64,000 nt of DNA, taken from positions 1 to 64,000 of the forward strand of contig NZ_JAQOSO010000013.1 of assembly GCF_030068505.1 (NCBI RefSeq), read 5' to 3'. Position 1 is the first letter of the stretch, and each line of letters begins with the position of its first letter. The notes below the pieces were generated by a model, which saw only the letters and a list, made by a program, of their open reading frames with translations, was not told the origin of the DNA and did no database searches. This stretch comes from Roseofilum capinflatum BLCC-M114. GTDB lineage: Bacteria > Cyanobacteriota > Cyanobacteriia > Cyanobacteriales > Desertifilaceae. The translations under genes were made by a program, and so were the position numbers. Shown here piece after piece: positions 18,901-28,275 of the stretch.

Positions 18901-19048
18901 ATATCAAGTCCGATTGTTCATGTCCGCGAAGCGGAAATACCATGATTAAAAATTTAGGGAGCGAGACGCTCCCACTCCAGTAATATCAAGGGATTAGAGG
19001 AGTGCGGGCATCTTGCCCGCTTCTTCACCCTTTATCCGGACTTGATAT
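18901..19048. mobile_element. MITE-like repeat A with GATATCAAGTCCG-type ends
   Basis: 148 bp bounded by ATATCAAGTCCG (18901-18912) and its complement CGGACTTGATAT (19037-19048). Inside are two palindromes, GGGAGCGAGACGCTCCC and GCGGGCATCTTGCCCGC, joined by a CACTCCAGTAATATCAAGGG linker. Close relatives lie at 35644-35766 and about 41990-42087. The right end supplies the first two bases of the start codon of the next gene. No transposase is encoded; non-autonomous mobility is inferred. Confidence 0.75.
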
Positions 19049-19556
19049 GAACTCTTCTCACACCCTAACGGTAACACGCAACAACCAAACCTTTGGGGTG
19101 GAAATCTCCATTCATCCCCCAAGCGCTTATATTCAGGAACATCTTCAGGAGTTATTACCCAGTTGGCAAAAAGATCCTGTATCGGTAATTATTTTCCTGC
19201 AACAAGCGCAGATGTCCTTAACTGAAATTTCTCCAGAAGTCGAAGCCGAAAAACAAATACTTTGGGAAAATTTTATCCGATGGTCGGACTTAGTGGCAGA
19301 CTCATTAGGCGATCGCGGTTATGTCACCGATGTCTTCGATCCGCGCACCGGATATCCTCGCCGATCTTCTCCCGGAACCCTTCACCATAGCGATGTTCCT
19401 GCCGTTCATGCTACTCTAGGATATCCCATCGAAAAAAACGGCGACTGTGCCGCCATTGTTCACCCCCATTGGGGAAGTGCCGTTTATCCGAGTGTCATGA
19501 TCTCTACTGCTCCCCTATCCGAAATCTTCACCGCACTCCAGCGCGAAGTTCTGTAA
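19047..19556 (+). CDS. MMADHC (CblD)-like protein
   Basis: 169 residues from ATG 19047. The second half, with DPRTGYPRRSSPGTLHHSDV, then LGYPIEKNGDCAAIV, then HPHWGSAVYPSVMIST, resembles the C-terminal domain of methylmalonic aciduria and homocystinuria type D protein, a cobalamin-trafficking factor in animals; relatives of unproven role occur in cyanobacteria. No catalytic motif is evident. The start codon overlaps the end of a mobile repeat and no Shine-Dalgarno sequence is visible, so expression signals may have been altered. An upstream extension (to 19002) would be coded by repeat DNA and is not credible. Confidence 0.6.
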   Translation: MNSSHTLTVTRNNQTFGVEISIHPPSAYIQEHLQELLPSWQKDPVSVIIFLQQAQMSLTEISPEVEAEKQILWENFIRWSDLVADSLGDRGYVTDVFDPRTGYPRRSSPGTLHHSDVPAVHATLGYPIEKNGDCAAIVHPHWGSAVYPSVMISTAPLSEIFTALQREVL

Positions 19557-19618
19557 AATGTGCGGGATCAGCTTTTTCGCCATTATAGCTAGAAAAACTA
19601 TCAATTACTAAAAACGCA

Positions 19619-20446
19619 ATGATGAACTGGAAACCGTACCTTACGGGAATTTTAATCTTAGGACTTCTGGGTTGTCAGGAAGCGCCAAGTCAATTTGACG
19701 ATACCACTGACCAACTCAATCAGGCGATTTGTATCGAGGATTGGGAGGGCGCGATCGCGATCCTCGATCATATCATCCCAGATTATCCTAAAAGTCAAAC
19801 TACATTAGGAGAATATCGTGATCGCCTGCAAAAACTTTCTGAAACAGGGTTAAGCGATGTACATCAGTTAGATTATGACTGTACTAACGAATCGCTCCCC
19901 AAGACTGAAGAAACACCCCTCAGCGACCGTGTAGAAAGCTATAACGAGCAAATCGAATACGGGATGAGCTACGCTGAAGTCGCTACAATTATCGGTCGTC
20001 CGGGGAAAATAAACTATCTTTATTCCTCATATACGTGGAGAGATGAGCATGGCAATTTCCTCTCTGCAAAGTTTTCTGACGACCAGTTGGATAATTTGAA
20101 TGTTGATGAGATTAGGGACTGTGAAGACAACAATCCTCGCTGTATCGCTGTTGATATTACCACTCCTGTTCCTGCGGTTGAGTTTAAAGAGATTGCAGCC
20201 CGTTTTGAAAGAGGTATGAACGCTGAAGCTGTTTTAGAACAGCTTTTGCAGGAATTAGGAGAACCCGAAAGTCAGAGGGAACGGGTTGATTATCAGTGGC
20301 AGTTTGCAGAAGCAACCGATCCCGATCCTAATAATTGCACGCTGAACGTTTCTTTTAGCAACGTTAAAAGTGAGATGGTTGAACTTACTTTAAACAACGA
20401 TCGTGTATCTTCCAACCAGGCTGACTGTTTATACGATGATAGATAA
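19619..20446 (+). CDS. lipoprotein with SmpA/OmlA-like repeats
   Basis: 275 residues; ATG at 19619 or 19622. A lipoprotein signal peptide ends at the lipobox LLGC (Cys about 19), so it is probably anchored in a membrane facing the periplasm. Residues about 110-150 (IEYGMSYAEVATIIGRPGKI...YTWRDEHGN) and 190-260 (FERGMNAEAVLEQLLQELGEP) look like two copies of the SmpA/BamE-type fold, which in other proteins assists outer-membrane assembly or binds beta-lactamase. Function here unknown. Confidence 0.75.
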   Translation: MMNWKPYLTGILILGLLGCQEAPSQFDDTTDQLNQAICIEDWEGAIAILDHIIPDYPKSQTTLGEYRDRLQKLSETGLSDVHQLDYDCTNESLPKTEETPLSDRVESYNEQIEYGMSYAEVATIIGRPGKINYLYSSYTWRDEHGNFLSAKFSDDQLDNLNVDEIRDCEDNNPRCIAVDITTPVPAVEFKEIAARFERGMNAEAVLEQLLQELGEPESQRERVDYQWQFAEATDPDPNNCTLNVSFSNVKSEMVELTLNNDRVSSNQADCLYDDR

Positions 20447-20524
20447 CAATAGTGAGTGATACTTAAATCCTCACTTGACAAACCCAGACGCGATCGCTGA
20501 ATTAGCATTGGATTCCTCAGTTTT

Positions 20525-21220
20525 TTAATTTTTAATTTTTAATTGCTTCTGTCGATACCAACGGGCAATTTGATGCAGATCTACGCCCAAAAAAGCAGCA
20601 ATTAGCACCCCTTGATTAATGGCAGTAGTGCGCCAAATGCCTAATCTTTGCCAACGTCGAGCAGAGGTAACCACGGGAAGGGGAGCGATCGCAATTTTTC
20701 CCCATGATTTCAGCGCTTGAATTAAGCGCCAATCCTCTAAAATCGGTAACTCTGGGAATCCTCCCACCTGCTCGAAGGTGGCACGGGATAAAAAAATGGC
20801 TTGATCTCCGTAAGGAAGTTGAAATAGGTGCGATCGCCACCTCACCCCCCATTCCACCACCCGATAGCCCCAGTTTTCCCCCTCTATCGCCAACTCAAAC
20901 GCCCCCGCAACCACCCCCGGTTGCTGCAAAATATCCCCTACCCATCGGTCATAATCGGCAGATAACTGAGTATCTCCATGTAAAAACAATAAATAATCTC
21001 CCCTCGCCTTTCTCGCCCCCTCATTCATTTGATGTCCCCGTCCCGGACTCGTTTGTATGACCTCAATGCCCTCTTGTTTTAAGCACTCCACCGTCCCATC
21101 CGTAGACCCTCCATCCACCACAATAATCTCCACCTCTTTGCCTTGCTTCACCCTAGCTACAGTAGACAAAATTCGATCCGCTTCATTCAGAACTGGAATA
21201 ATCACTGAAATCCTACTCAT
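20525..21220 (-). CDS. family 2 glycosyltransferase (TIGR04283-type)
   Basis: 231 residues. GT-A fold with the N-terminal SVIIPVLNEADRI, the nucleotide-binding VVDGGSTDGTVE and the metal-site region LFLHGDTQLSADYD. The segments SPGRGHQMNEGA and LPYGDQAIFLSRATFEQVGGFPELPILEDW are characteristic of the TIGR04283 family, some members of which are tied to arsenosugar biosynthesis. No arsenic genes are nearby, so the substrate is open. A C-terminal hydrophobic segment (INQGVLIAAFLGV) may touch the membrane. Confidence 0.88.
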   Translation of the reverse strand: MSRISVIIPVLNEADRILSTVARVKQGKEVEIIVVDGGSTDGTVECLKQEGIEVIQTSPGRGHQMNEGARKARGDYLLFLHGDTQLSADYDRWVGDILQQPGVVAGAFELAIEGENWGYRVVEWGVRWRSHLFQLPYGDQAIFLSRATFEQVGGFPELPILEDWRLIQALKSWGKIAIAPLPVVTSARRWQRLGIWRTTAINQGVLIAAFLGVDLHQIARWYRQKQLKIKN

Positions 21221-21305
21221 ACTCTACCTTTTCCTGATAAAATAAGTTAAAGTATTATTCAAAACAATCAATTGATCGAAGATCAAAATTAAATTTTTAT
21301 TGCTC

Positions 21306-22661
21306 ATGTTTCCCCGTCTGCCCGATTCTATTCAACTGCGCCCCTATCAACAGCAAGCGGTGAAGAATTGGTTTGCCAATCAAGGACGGGGAACCCTGAA
21401 AATGGCCACCGGAAGCGGTAAAACCATTACCGCTTTAGCCATTGTAACAGAACTCTATCAATGCATTGATTTACAAGCCTTAATTGTAGTTTGTCCCTAC
21501 CGTCATTTAGTAGCCCAATGGGGGCGAGAATGCCAGAGTTTTGGCATGGTTCCCATTTTAGCCTTTGAAAGTGTACGTCATTGGCAACAAGAGCTATCCA
21601 CACAACTGTATAACGTCCAAGCTAAAAGGCAACCCTTTCTCTGTGTGATTACCACCAATTCCACCTTAATGGGGAATGGGTTTCAGTCCCAATTACCCTA
21701 TTTTCCCTCCAAAACCTTGATTGTCGGAGATGAAGCCCATAACCTAGGAACAGCCAAATTAGAAGAGAGTTTACCCGCCCAAGTGGGACTGCGGTTAGCC
21801 CTTTCTGCCACACCAGAACGGTTTTTCGATCACACCGGAACAGAGGCCATTTTTAATTATTTTGGCCCGGTGATTCCCCCGGAACTCACCTTAAAAGATG
21901 CCATTGACCAAGGCGCTCTCGTCCATTATTTGTATTATCCGGTGTTGGTGCATTTAACGGAAACAGAAGCCTATCAATATGCAAAATTAACCACCCGTAT
22001 TGGTTGGGCCTTGTCTGCGGGGGAGAAATTAGAAGACAATGAGAGATTAACAACCTTATTGATCCGGCGTTCTAGATTAATTGCCAATGCCCAACAGAAA
22101 CTCGATCAACTGCGAGCCATTATGCAACCTCGCCTACACACCAGCCACACCCTCTTCTACTGTGGCGATGGAGCCGCCGAAACCCAAACCAGCACTTCAG
22201 ATCGGCAAATTGCCGCCGTTACCCAACTCTTAGGGGTAGAATTGGGCTATCGAGTCAATACCTATACCGCCCACACCTCCCTATCCCAACGGGAAACCCT
22301 GCGTCACCAATTTGAACGAGGAGAGCTGCAAGGCTTAATTGCCATGCGCTGCTTAGATGAAGGAGTCGATATTCCCGCCATTCAAACCGCAGTCATTCTT
22401 GCCAGCAGTCGCAACCCCCGGCAATTTATCCAACGTCGCGGGCGAATTTTGCGCCCCCATCCCCGTAAACAACGGGCCACCTTATTTGATATGATTGTCG
22501 TTCCTCCCCCTTTAGATCGACAAACCTGGGACGTAGAACGGAACCTACTCAGGAAAGAGTTACAGCGATTTGTGGAGTTTGCCGACTTAGCCGATAATGC
22601 GGGAGAAGCTCGCCGGCAATTATTAGGACTTCAAAAAGAATACGGACTTCTCGATCTGTAA
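21306..22661 (+). CDS. DEAH-type helicase, DNA phosphorothioation-linked restriction type
   Basis: 451 residues from ATG 21306 (TTG at 21300 is upstream). Superfamily II helicase: Q-like LRPYQQQAVKNW, motif I MATGSGKTI, motif II VGDEAH, motif III LALSATPERF, motif V EGVDIP, motif VI QRRGRILRP. Size and overall pattern match the helicase family recurrently linked to dnd clusters and annotated as the phosphorothioation-system restriction enzyme (TIGR04095). The nearby dndD gene supports this. No separate nuclease domain is visible, so cleavage would need a partner or a motif I cannot see. Confidence 0.75.
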   Translation: MFPRLPDSIQLRPYQQQAVKNWFANQGRGTLKMATGSGKTITALAIVTELYQCIDLQALIVVCPYRHLVAQWGRECQSFGMVPILAFESVRHWQQELSTQLYNVQAKRQPFLCVITTNSTLMGNGFQSQLPYFPSKTLIVGDEAHNLGTAKLEESLPAQVGLRLALSATPERFFDHTGTEAIFNYFGPVIPPELTLKDAIDQGALVHYLYYPVLVHLTETEAYQYAKLTTRIGWALSAGEKLEDNERLTTLLIRRSRLIANAQQKLDQLRAIMQPRLHTSHTLFYCGDGAAETQTSTSDRQIAAVTQLLGVELGYRVNTYTAHTSLSQRETLRHQFERGELQGLIAMRCLDEGVDIPAIQTAVILASSRNPRQFIQRRGRILRPHPRKQRATLFDMIVVPPPLDRQTWDVERNLLRKELQRFVEFADLADNAGEARRQLLGLQKEYGLLDL

Positions 22662-22700
22662 GATTGGGTACAATTAGGAAGAATCTTGTAGTGAGTGCTT

Positions 22701-22967
22701 ATGAGTGTCAGTTATTCCAATGGTTTTATGGGACGGATTTCCCGGATTTTTGCCGCCAAGAAATCGGGATATAAAACCGCTTCAACGGACTCCTCTTCAA
22801 CCCATGACTCAGTTTTAGAACCTCTCAAACAATCCTCCCCAGAAGTGCAACAGGTGGTGAAACGGGTTTTGCAAGTAGAAAAAGATAAGTTACATTTGTC
22901 TAGTCCTCGCAATATTAATGATGATATCCTCAAGATTATTCAGGAAGAAGTGAGAGAGCCTTGGTAG
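22701..22967 (+). CDS. small hypothetical protein between helicase and dndD
   Basis: 88 residues from ATG 22701, 39 bases after the helicase. Low-complexity Ser/Lys N-terminus, then a charged amphipathic helix (EVQQVVKRVLQVEKDKL) and a DILKIIQEEVREPW tail. It is not a DndE (no matching signature). The position between two Dnd-type genes suggests cotranscription and possibly a small partner of the helicase or DndD. Confidence 0.6.
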   Translation: MSVSYSNGFMGRISRIFAAKKSGYKTASTDSSSTHDSVLEPLKQSSPEVQQVVKRVLQVEKDKLHLSSPRNINDDILKIIQEEVREPW

Positions 22968-23051
22968 GGAGTCGGGAGGCAATAGGCAAACCGTAATTAA
23001 TGATTTTTAATTTTTATTTTTTTAATTTTCAATTGAATCAGGGGAACGCGA

Positions 23052-25112
23052 ATGAAATTACTATCAATTAGATTGGGTAACTTCCGGCAATTTTATGGGA
23101 AAACGCCAGAAGTTAATTTTGCCAGTGGAGAGCAAAATATTACTATCATTCATGGGAATAATGGAGCAGGAAAAACTACGCTGCTGAATGCGTTTACTTG
23201 GGTGTTATATGAACGGTTTACAGCAGCCTTTGCAGCTCCAGATCAATTGGTCAATAAACGCGCTCTCTCGGAAGTGGAAGAGGGAAAAGCTGTTGAATGT
23301 TCTGTAGAATTGCAGTTTGAACATAATTATCAGCGCTATCGGGTCAAGCGACTTTGCCGAGCTTATAATCGAGGAAAAACGGTCGAATATGGTAAAACTG
23401 AATGTTCCATGTGGGTATCGGGAGATGATGGCCGATGGCGCTTAACCGATCAGCCCCTAGATGAGGTCATTGGGCGCATTTTGCCTAGTAGTTTACATCA
23501 ATATTTCTTTTTTGATGGGGAGCGGATTGAGTCTTGGGGACGGGAGGAGAAAAAGGGGGAAATTGCGGAAGCGACGAAGGAATTGTTAGGGGTAGAAGTA
23601 TTCGATCGCGCCCTGCGACATCTGAAGGAATCTCAGAAAAGTTTTGAAGGTGAATTAGGGAGTATTGGTGACCCACAAACGAAACAGTTATTAAGGGAAA
23701 AAGATGAATTGGAGCAAAAACGGAAAAGTTTGAGCGATCGCCAAGCAGAAATTGCTCAAGAATTAAATTCCCATACTCAGATTAAAGAAGAGCTAAACAA
23801 CGAGTTGCGTGCCCTCAGTGGAGCGGAAGAACTGCAACAGCGCCGGGCAGATTTGGAGAAGCAACAACAAGATTTAAGGCAGCGCTTAAAGCAAATTAAA
23901 TCAGAGCTAAAGCGAGAAATTTCTAATCAAGCCTATACCGTATTTTTACCCTCAGCCATTGAAAAATTTAGGGGTTTAATGGAACAGTTACGCCACCGGG
24001 GAGAGTTACCTAGGGGAATTAAACAGCAGTTTGTCCAAGATTTACTCGCCCAACAAAAATGTATTTGTGGAACCCATTTAGCCCAAGGCAGTCAGGCTTA
24101 TACTTTAGTCGCGCAATGGATGAATAAGTCAGGGGTGGGAGATGTGGAGGAAAGTGCCTTGAGGTTGTTGGGGGAGGTGTCGGAGTTGGAAAATAAGGCA
24201 GAGTCATTCTGGAAGACTCTGAATTCACTGCGCGATGAGATGAATGAAAAGCGTCAAGAGTTATCAGTAATTGAAACTCAATTCGATACGGTTAAATCTA
24301 AGCTGAGAAATTATCCTGATTTGGATATTCAAAACTTGCAGAAGCGCTTGGATAAAACTGAATCTCGGATGAGTGAGTTGGAGCGAGAAACGGGGTCTAA
24401 TGAACAGAAAATTCAGATATTAGAGGGTGATATTGCTCAAAAAGATAAGCAAGTTTCTAAGCATCAATCGAAGGAGAAGAAACAGCAGTTAGCGCAAAAA
24501 CGGATTCAGGTTACGGGTGAGGCAATGGTCTGCATTAAGGAGATGAAAAATCGCTTGGATACGGAGTTTCGTCTAGAGTTGGAACGGCGAGTGCAGGAGA
24601 TTTTTCAGCAGATTTCGTTTACTCCCTATGCTCCCCAACTGAGTGAAAAATACGAGTTAAGCTTACTGGATAAGAGTACCTTATTTGAACAGCCGGTCGC
24701 TGCGTCCACGGGAGAAAATCAGATTCTGAGTTTATCTTTTATTGGCGCAATTATGGATCGGGTGCGGCAATGGAGCCAAGATCAAATGCATCTGGGGCCC
24801 GATAGTAGCACGTTTCCGATGGTGATGGATTCTCCCTTTGGCAGTTTGGATGAGGTGTATCGTCGGCAAGTGGCGAAAGCGCTGCCCCAACTGGCTTCTC
24901 AGCTTGTGGTATTGGTGAGTAAAACCCAGTGGAGAGGGGAAGTTGAGGAGGAAATGACCGATCGCATTCAACAAGAGTATGTGTTAGTCTATCATTCTCC
25001 TAAACCCAACTGTGAAGCTGACTCCCTCTCTAGATTGGGTCAACAGTATCCCCTGGTGAAACCCAGCGATAATGAATTTGAGTATACGGAAATTATCGCC
25101 ATTCGGGATTAA
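23052..25112 (+). CDS. dndD: DNA sulfur modification protein DndD
   Basis: 686 residues, the usual size for DndD, an SMC/Rad50-like ATPase of the phosphorothioation system. Walker A GNNGAGKT (35-42), the characteristic HQYFFFDGERIE (149-160), two long coiled coils (about 205-290 and 370-505) around a hinge with a C-x-C (C337, C339) in KCICGTHL, and a Walker B/D-loop MDSPFGSLDE near 595. The gene is preceded by AGGGGAACGCGA before ATG. dndB, dndC and dndE are absent from the window, so the S-transferring half of the system is not adjacent. Confidence 0.88.
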   Translation: MKLLSIRLGNFRQFYGKTPEVNFASGEQNITIIHGNNGAGKTTLLNAFTWVLYERFTAAFAAPDQLVNKRALSEVEEGKAVECSVELQFEHNYQRYRVKRLCRAYNRGKTVEYGKTECSMWVSGDDGRWRLTDQPLDEVIGRILPSSLHQYFFFDGERIESWGREEKKGEIAEATKELLGVEVFDRALRHLKESQKSFEGELGSIGDPQTKQLLREKDELEQKRKSLSDRQAEIAQELNSHTQIKEELNNELRALSGAEELQQRRADLEKQQQDLRQRLKQIKSELKREISNQAYTVFLPSAIEKFRGLMEQLRHRGELPRGIKQQFVQDLLAQQKCICGTHLAQGSQAYTLVAQWMNKSGVGDVEESALRLLGEVSELENKAESFWKTLNSLRDEMNEKRQELSVIETQFDTVKSKLRNYPDLDIQNLQKRLDKTESRMSELERETGSNEQKIQILEGDIAQKDKQVSKHQSKEKKQQLAQKRIQVTGEAMVCIKEMKNRLDTEFRLELERRVQEIFQQISFTPYAPQLSEKYELSLLDKSTLFEQPVAASTGENQILSLSFIGAIMDRVRQWSQDQMHLGPDSSTFPMVMDSPFGSLDEVYRRQVAKALPQLASQLVVLVSKTQWRGEVEEEMTDRIQQEYVLVYHSPKPNCEADSLSRLGQQYPLVKPSDNEFEYTEIIAIRD

Positions 25113-25159
25113 CGACGGTATGTTTCCGCTCCGCAACCTTGCCCATGACTGATAGCGCT

Positions 25160-26671
25160 CTAATCCTGGAAAATCATCAGGCTTCCCGTATAACACGCCA
25201 CCCATACTTGATGGGTCTGGGGGTCATAGGTGATACCAATGGGAGCGGCTTCGGTGGAAACTGTTTGCAAGACTTTCATATCTTGGGTACGAACTTTGCT
25301 CAGGGTATCGGAGTTGTAATTGACCACATATAAAAATTGTCCATCTTCCGATAACACCATGCTGCGGGGAGCGCTTCCAGTGGAGACTTTACTAACAATT
25401 TCCCCGGTCTTGAGGTCGAGTTTACCCACTTCGTTATCCAGATTAAAACTGACATACAAGTAGGATTCTAGGGGGTCTAAATTTAAGTGTCGGGGGGTAA
25501 TTCCCACTTGGTTAAACCATTGCACAGAATAGTCATTGAGGTTAACTTTAGCGATATCGTCCGATCCCATGATGGCGACATAGGCAAACTGAGATTGGGC
25601 ATCGACTTCAATTCCTCTGGGATAGGCATCGAGGGGAATGCGCTTAATTTCTTGATTCTGTTGGGTGTCGATGATGCTTAAGTCCCAGCTACACCAGTTG
25701 GACACGAGAACCAGGCGGTTATTGGGGGTGGTGGCCACATATTTGGGCACAGATCCCACCCAGATGACGTTTTCAATTTGTAGGGTTTGGGTGTTGATGC
25801 GATAGAGGGTGGAGGGGTCAAAGTTGGCATCGGGATGGCAGACATCATCCCCAGGATGGTTAAATCCGGGGCCGTACATTTGATAGTTGGAGACCCAGGC
25901 ATATTTACCGTTGTGGGAAAAGGCGGCTTCTACGGGAGATCCTTGGAAGAGTCCGCTATATTCGGCATGACCGAAGGCTTCTAAATCGACGCGATCGGGA
26001 ATTGTGCCCACTAGATTATACTCCCGGTCGTAGACGGTGACGGTGTGGGAGTACATCATATTTTGGGCGAAGAAGAGACCGTTTCCGGAATGGACGATGG
26101 ATTTGGGGGAGAGGTTACCGCGAATCACATGCTGGAGTGTCATGGGGGTGGGATCGGCCCAGAGGGTCTCTTGAACGGTGTCGAGTTGCTGTTGATACTC
26201 GGCTTTTAGGTTGGGAATCTGGGGAAATTGGGGATGATTGGGGGGGAGGGTGTCGAGGGTGGCGATCGCCTCTTGCCAATAGGATTTGACTGTTCTCCAT
26301 TGGGCCTTCGTCTGGGCTGTTGCGGTTAAAGAAATGGCCTGGTTTACCGCATTTTCCACCTCTTGCCAGCGATCGCCGGTGGATTCGGGTTCCGGTTCAG
26401 ATGTCGGGATTTCCCACTCATAGAGCGATCGCGCCACCTCTCCCTCTGGCATTAAAATTTCTATGGCAAATACATAAGTGCCAAGAATAGAGGCAGGTAA
26501 AGAAATCCCTAAACAGAAGGCTTTGAAGCGCCACAGTCGTCCATATCTTTTGCGTACCTGGCGATAAACCCGTTTGGCAGGCTTCAGCCTTGGAGGAGGA
26601 GCCGGAAGTTTTGCCAAAGCTTGGCTCGGAGATTTGACTAATTTAGAGGGAGTATGGGTGAGTAATACCAT
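25160..26671 (-). CDS. YVTN/YncE-like beta-propeller protein
   Basis: 503 residues. Short cytoplasmic basic N-terminus, one membrane helix (about 53-72, FCLGISLPASILGTYVFAI), then a helical linker and a propeller from about 180 made of YVTN-type repeats (YAWVSNYQM, LVLVSNWCSWDLSIID, FAYVAIMGSDDIAKV, YLYVSFNLDNEVGKL, FLYVVNYNSDTLSKV, VWVACYTGSLMIF). Probably membrane-anchored with the propeller outside the cytoplasm. Ligand unknown. It converges with dndD. Confidence 0.85.
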   Translation of the reverse strand: MVLLTHTPSKLVKSPSQALAKLPAPPPRLKPAKRVYRQVRKRYGRLWRFKAFCLGISLPASILGTYVFAIEILMPEGEVARSLYEWEIPTSEPEPESTGDRWQEVENAVNQAISLTATAQTKAQWRTVKSYWQEAIATLDTLPPNHPQFPQIPNLKAEYQQQLDTVQETLWADPTPMTLQHVIRGNLSPKSIVHSGNGLFFAQNMMYSHTVTVYDREYNLVGTIPDRVDLEAFGHAEYSGLFQGSPVEAAFSHNGKYAWVSNYQMYGPGFNHPGDDVCHPDANFDPSTLYRINTQTLQIENVIWVGSVPKYVATTPNNRLVLVSNWCSWDLSIIDTQQNQEIKRIPLDAYPRGIEVDAQSQFAYVAIMGSDDIAKVNLNDYSVQWFNQVGITPRHLNLDPLESYLYVSFNLDNEVGKLDLKTGEIVSKVSTGSAPRSMVLSEDGQFLYVVNYNSDTLSKVRTQDMKVLQTVSTEAAPIGITYDPQTHQVWVACYTGSLMIFQD

Positions 26672-26932
26672 GGAAATAAGAGCTACACCGAGTCAGGGCC
26701 AGTTGTTTTTCAGGGTAGCGATCGGGGATACTCAAAGATAGTCTGACCCCACCCCTGTTTCTTATCCTAGGATTGTACCCAGTTTTGGCCCTTGCGAGGA
26801 ACCCTTTTGACCTCATCAGCGATCGAGTGTGGCGATCGCCTTGAGCGGGTTTCTCTATGTGCCTCTACTGCCTTCACCTCCAACCTTTGCCATCTCAATT
26901 TCTGATTGCTCAATGTATAGGATACTCTCGTC

Positions 26933-28048
26933 ATGAAAAAAATACTGGTTATTGAAGACGATCCCGATGTGCGGGACATCATACTCGATGTGCTAGAAGC
27001 CGAACAGTATTGGGTCATTGGCGCAGAACAGGGTCGTCGGGGGGTTGACTTGGCGATCGCCCATCTGCCGGACTTAATTATTTGTGATGTTATGATGCCA
27101 GAGTTAGATGGTTATGGCGTTCTCAGAGAACTGCAACATCAACCTCAAACCGCCACCATTCCCTTTATTTTTCTCACCGCTAAATCCACCAAATTTGACC
27201 AGCGTCAAGGGATGGAATTGGGAGCTGATGATTATATTACCAAACCGTTCATGCGGACAGAACTCTTAAGCGCGATCGCGACTCGATTGAAAAAACAAAA
27301 GATTCAAACCGAGAAAGCACAAACCCAACTCGATGAACTTCGTCATAGCATTGCCCTCTCCTTACCCCATGAACTCCGCACTCCCTTAAATGGTATTTTA
27401 GCCTCCTCGGAACTGTTACAACAAGAGTTCCAGAATTTAGAGGTTCAAGAGATTGCGGAACTGCTCGATAATATTCATGTTTCTGCCAAACGACTGTATC
27501 GGTTAATTATAAACTTCTTACTATATGCCGATTTGGAATTAATTAAAACTGATAAAAAACGATTACAATCCCTCAAAAAACAGTCAACTGAATATCCGAG
27601 TTTAGCAATACAAGAAATAAGTCTGAGTGTGGCTAGGAAACAGCCAAGATCTCGTACTTCTGATTTGAAGTTCAACCTCCAAGATGCAACTCTAGGTATG
27701 GATCAGAAAAGTTTCATTAAAATTTTGGAAGAAGTATTAGATAATGCTTTTAAGTTCTCCAAGGTGGGAACCCCGATTACTATTTTCAGTGAAATTGAAG
27801 GAGATTTTTATCATGTATCGATTGGCGATCGCGGACGAGGGATGAGCGCAGAACAAATTACCCGATTGGGTGCTTACCAACAATTTGACCGCAAAATCCA
27901 TGAACAACAGGGATCGGGACTAGGGTTGTCAATTGTGAAACAAATAGTCAATTTATACGGGGGTAATTTTGGCATTGATAGCGTCCTAGATCGAGGGACA
28001 ACCATCCACATTCTCTTGCCGAGAGTACCGGAAGTTGACGATTTTTGA
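26933..28048 (+). CDS. response regulator-histidine kinase hybrid
   Basis: 371 residues. Receiver domain first (about 1-120) with the acidic pair EDD, phosphoacceptor D in LIICDVMMPELDGYG and K in DDYITKPF. A short coiled coil, then HisKA (LSLPHELRTPLNGILASSELL) and a HATPase domain with N box LEEVLDNAFKFSKVG, G1 DRGRGM and G2 GSGLGLSIV. This is the N-terminal-receiver arrangement common in cyanobacteria, soluble and probably taking phosphate from another kinase. Confidence 0.92.
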   Translation: MKKILVIEDDPDVRDIILDVLEAEQYWVIGAEQGRRGVDLAIAHLPDLIICDVMMPELDGYGVLRELQHQPQTATIPFIFLTAKSTKFDQRQGMELGADDYITKPFMRTELLSAIATRLKKQKIQTEKAQTQLDELRHSIALSLPHELRTPLNGILASSELLQQEFQNLEVQEIAELLDNIHVSAKRLYRLIINFLLYADLELIKTDKKRLQSLKKQSTEYPSLAIQEISLSVARKQPRSRTSDLKFNLQDATLGMDQKSFIKILEEVLDNAFKFSKVGTPITIFSEIEGDFYHVSIGDRGRGMSAEQITRLGAYQQFDRKIHEQQGSGLGLSIVKQIVNLYGGNFGIDSVLDRGTTIHILLPRVPEVDDF

Positions 28049-28085
28049 TACACTAGAATTACAGTTGTTGTTAGGTGAGATACTG

Positions 28086-28274
28086 ATGAGTCTATTTGAA
28101 GATCGAGATCAAATGCATTTGCCCTCTGTATTTATTGGGGGTGAATATAATTGGCAAGCGCAAATTAATTCGGTGCAAGCAGAAGGCCAAAAAATCCGTC
28201 GCTTACGCCAACAGTGGAGTTCGGAACGTCCCAGTCACTTAAATCATTCCAAGGGAAGTCCAAAATCTCAGTAA
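28086..28274 (+). CDS. small hypothetical protein
   Basis: 62 residues from ATG 28086, 37 bases after the hybrid kinase. Charged, with the segment QAQINSVQAEGQKIRRLRQQW and a low-complexity tail. No recognised domain. The stop codon ends one base before the end of the convergent AAA ATPase gene. Confidence 0.5.
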   Translation: MSLFEDRDQMHLPSVFIGGEYNWQAQINSVQAEGQKIRRLRQQWSSERPSHLNHSKGSPKSQ

Positions 28275-28275
28275 C

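Noticed and set aside
20704-21060. 118-codon plus-strand ORF, proline-rich
   Set aside because: Antisense to the glycosyltransferase; typical shadow frame.
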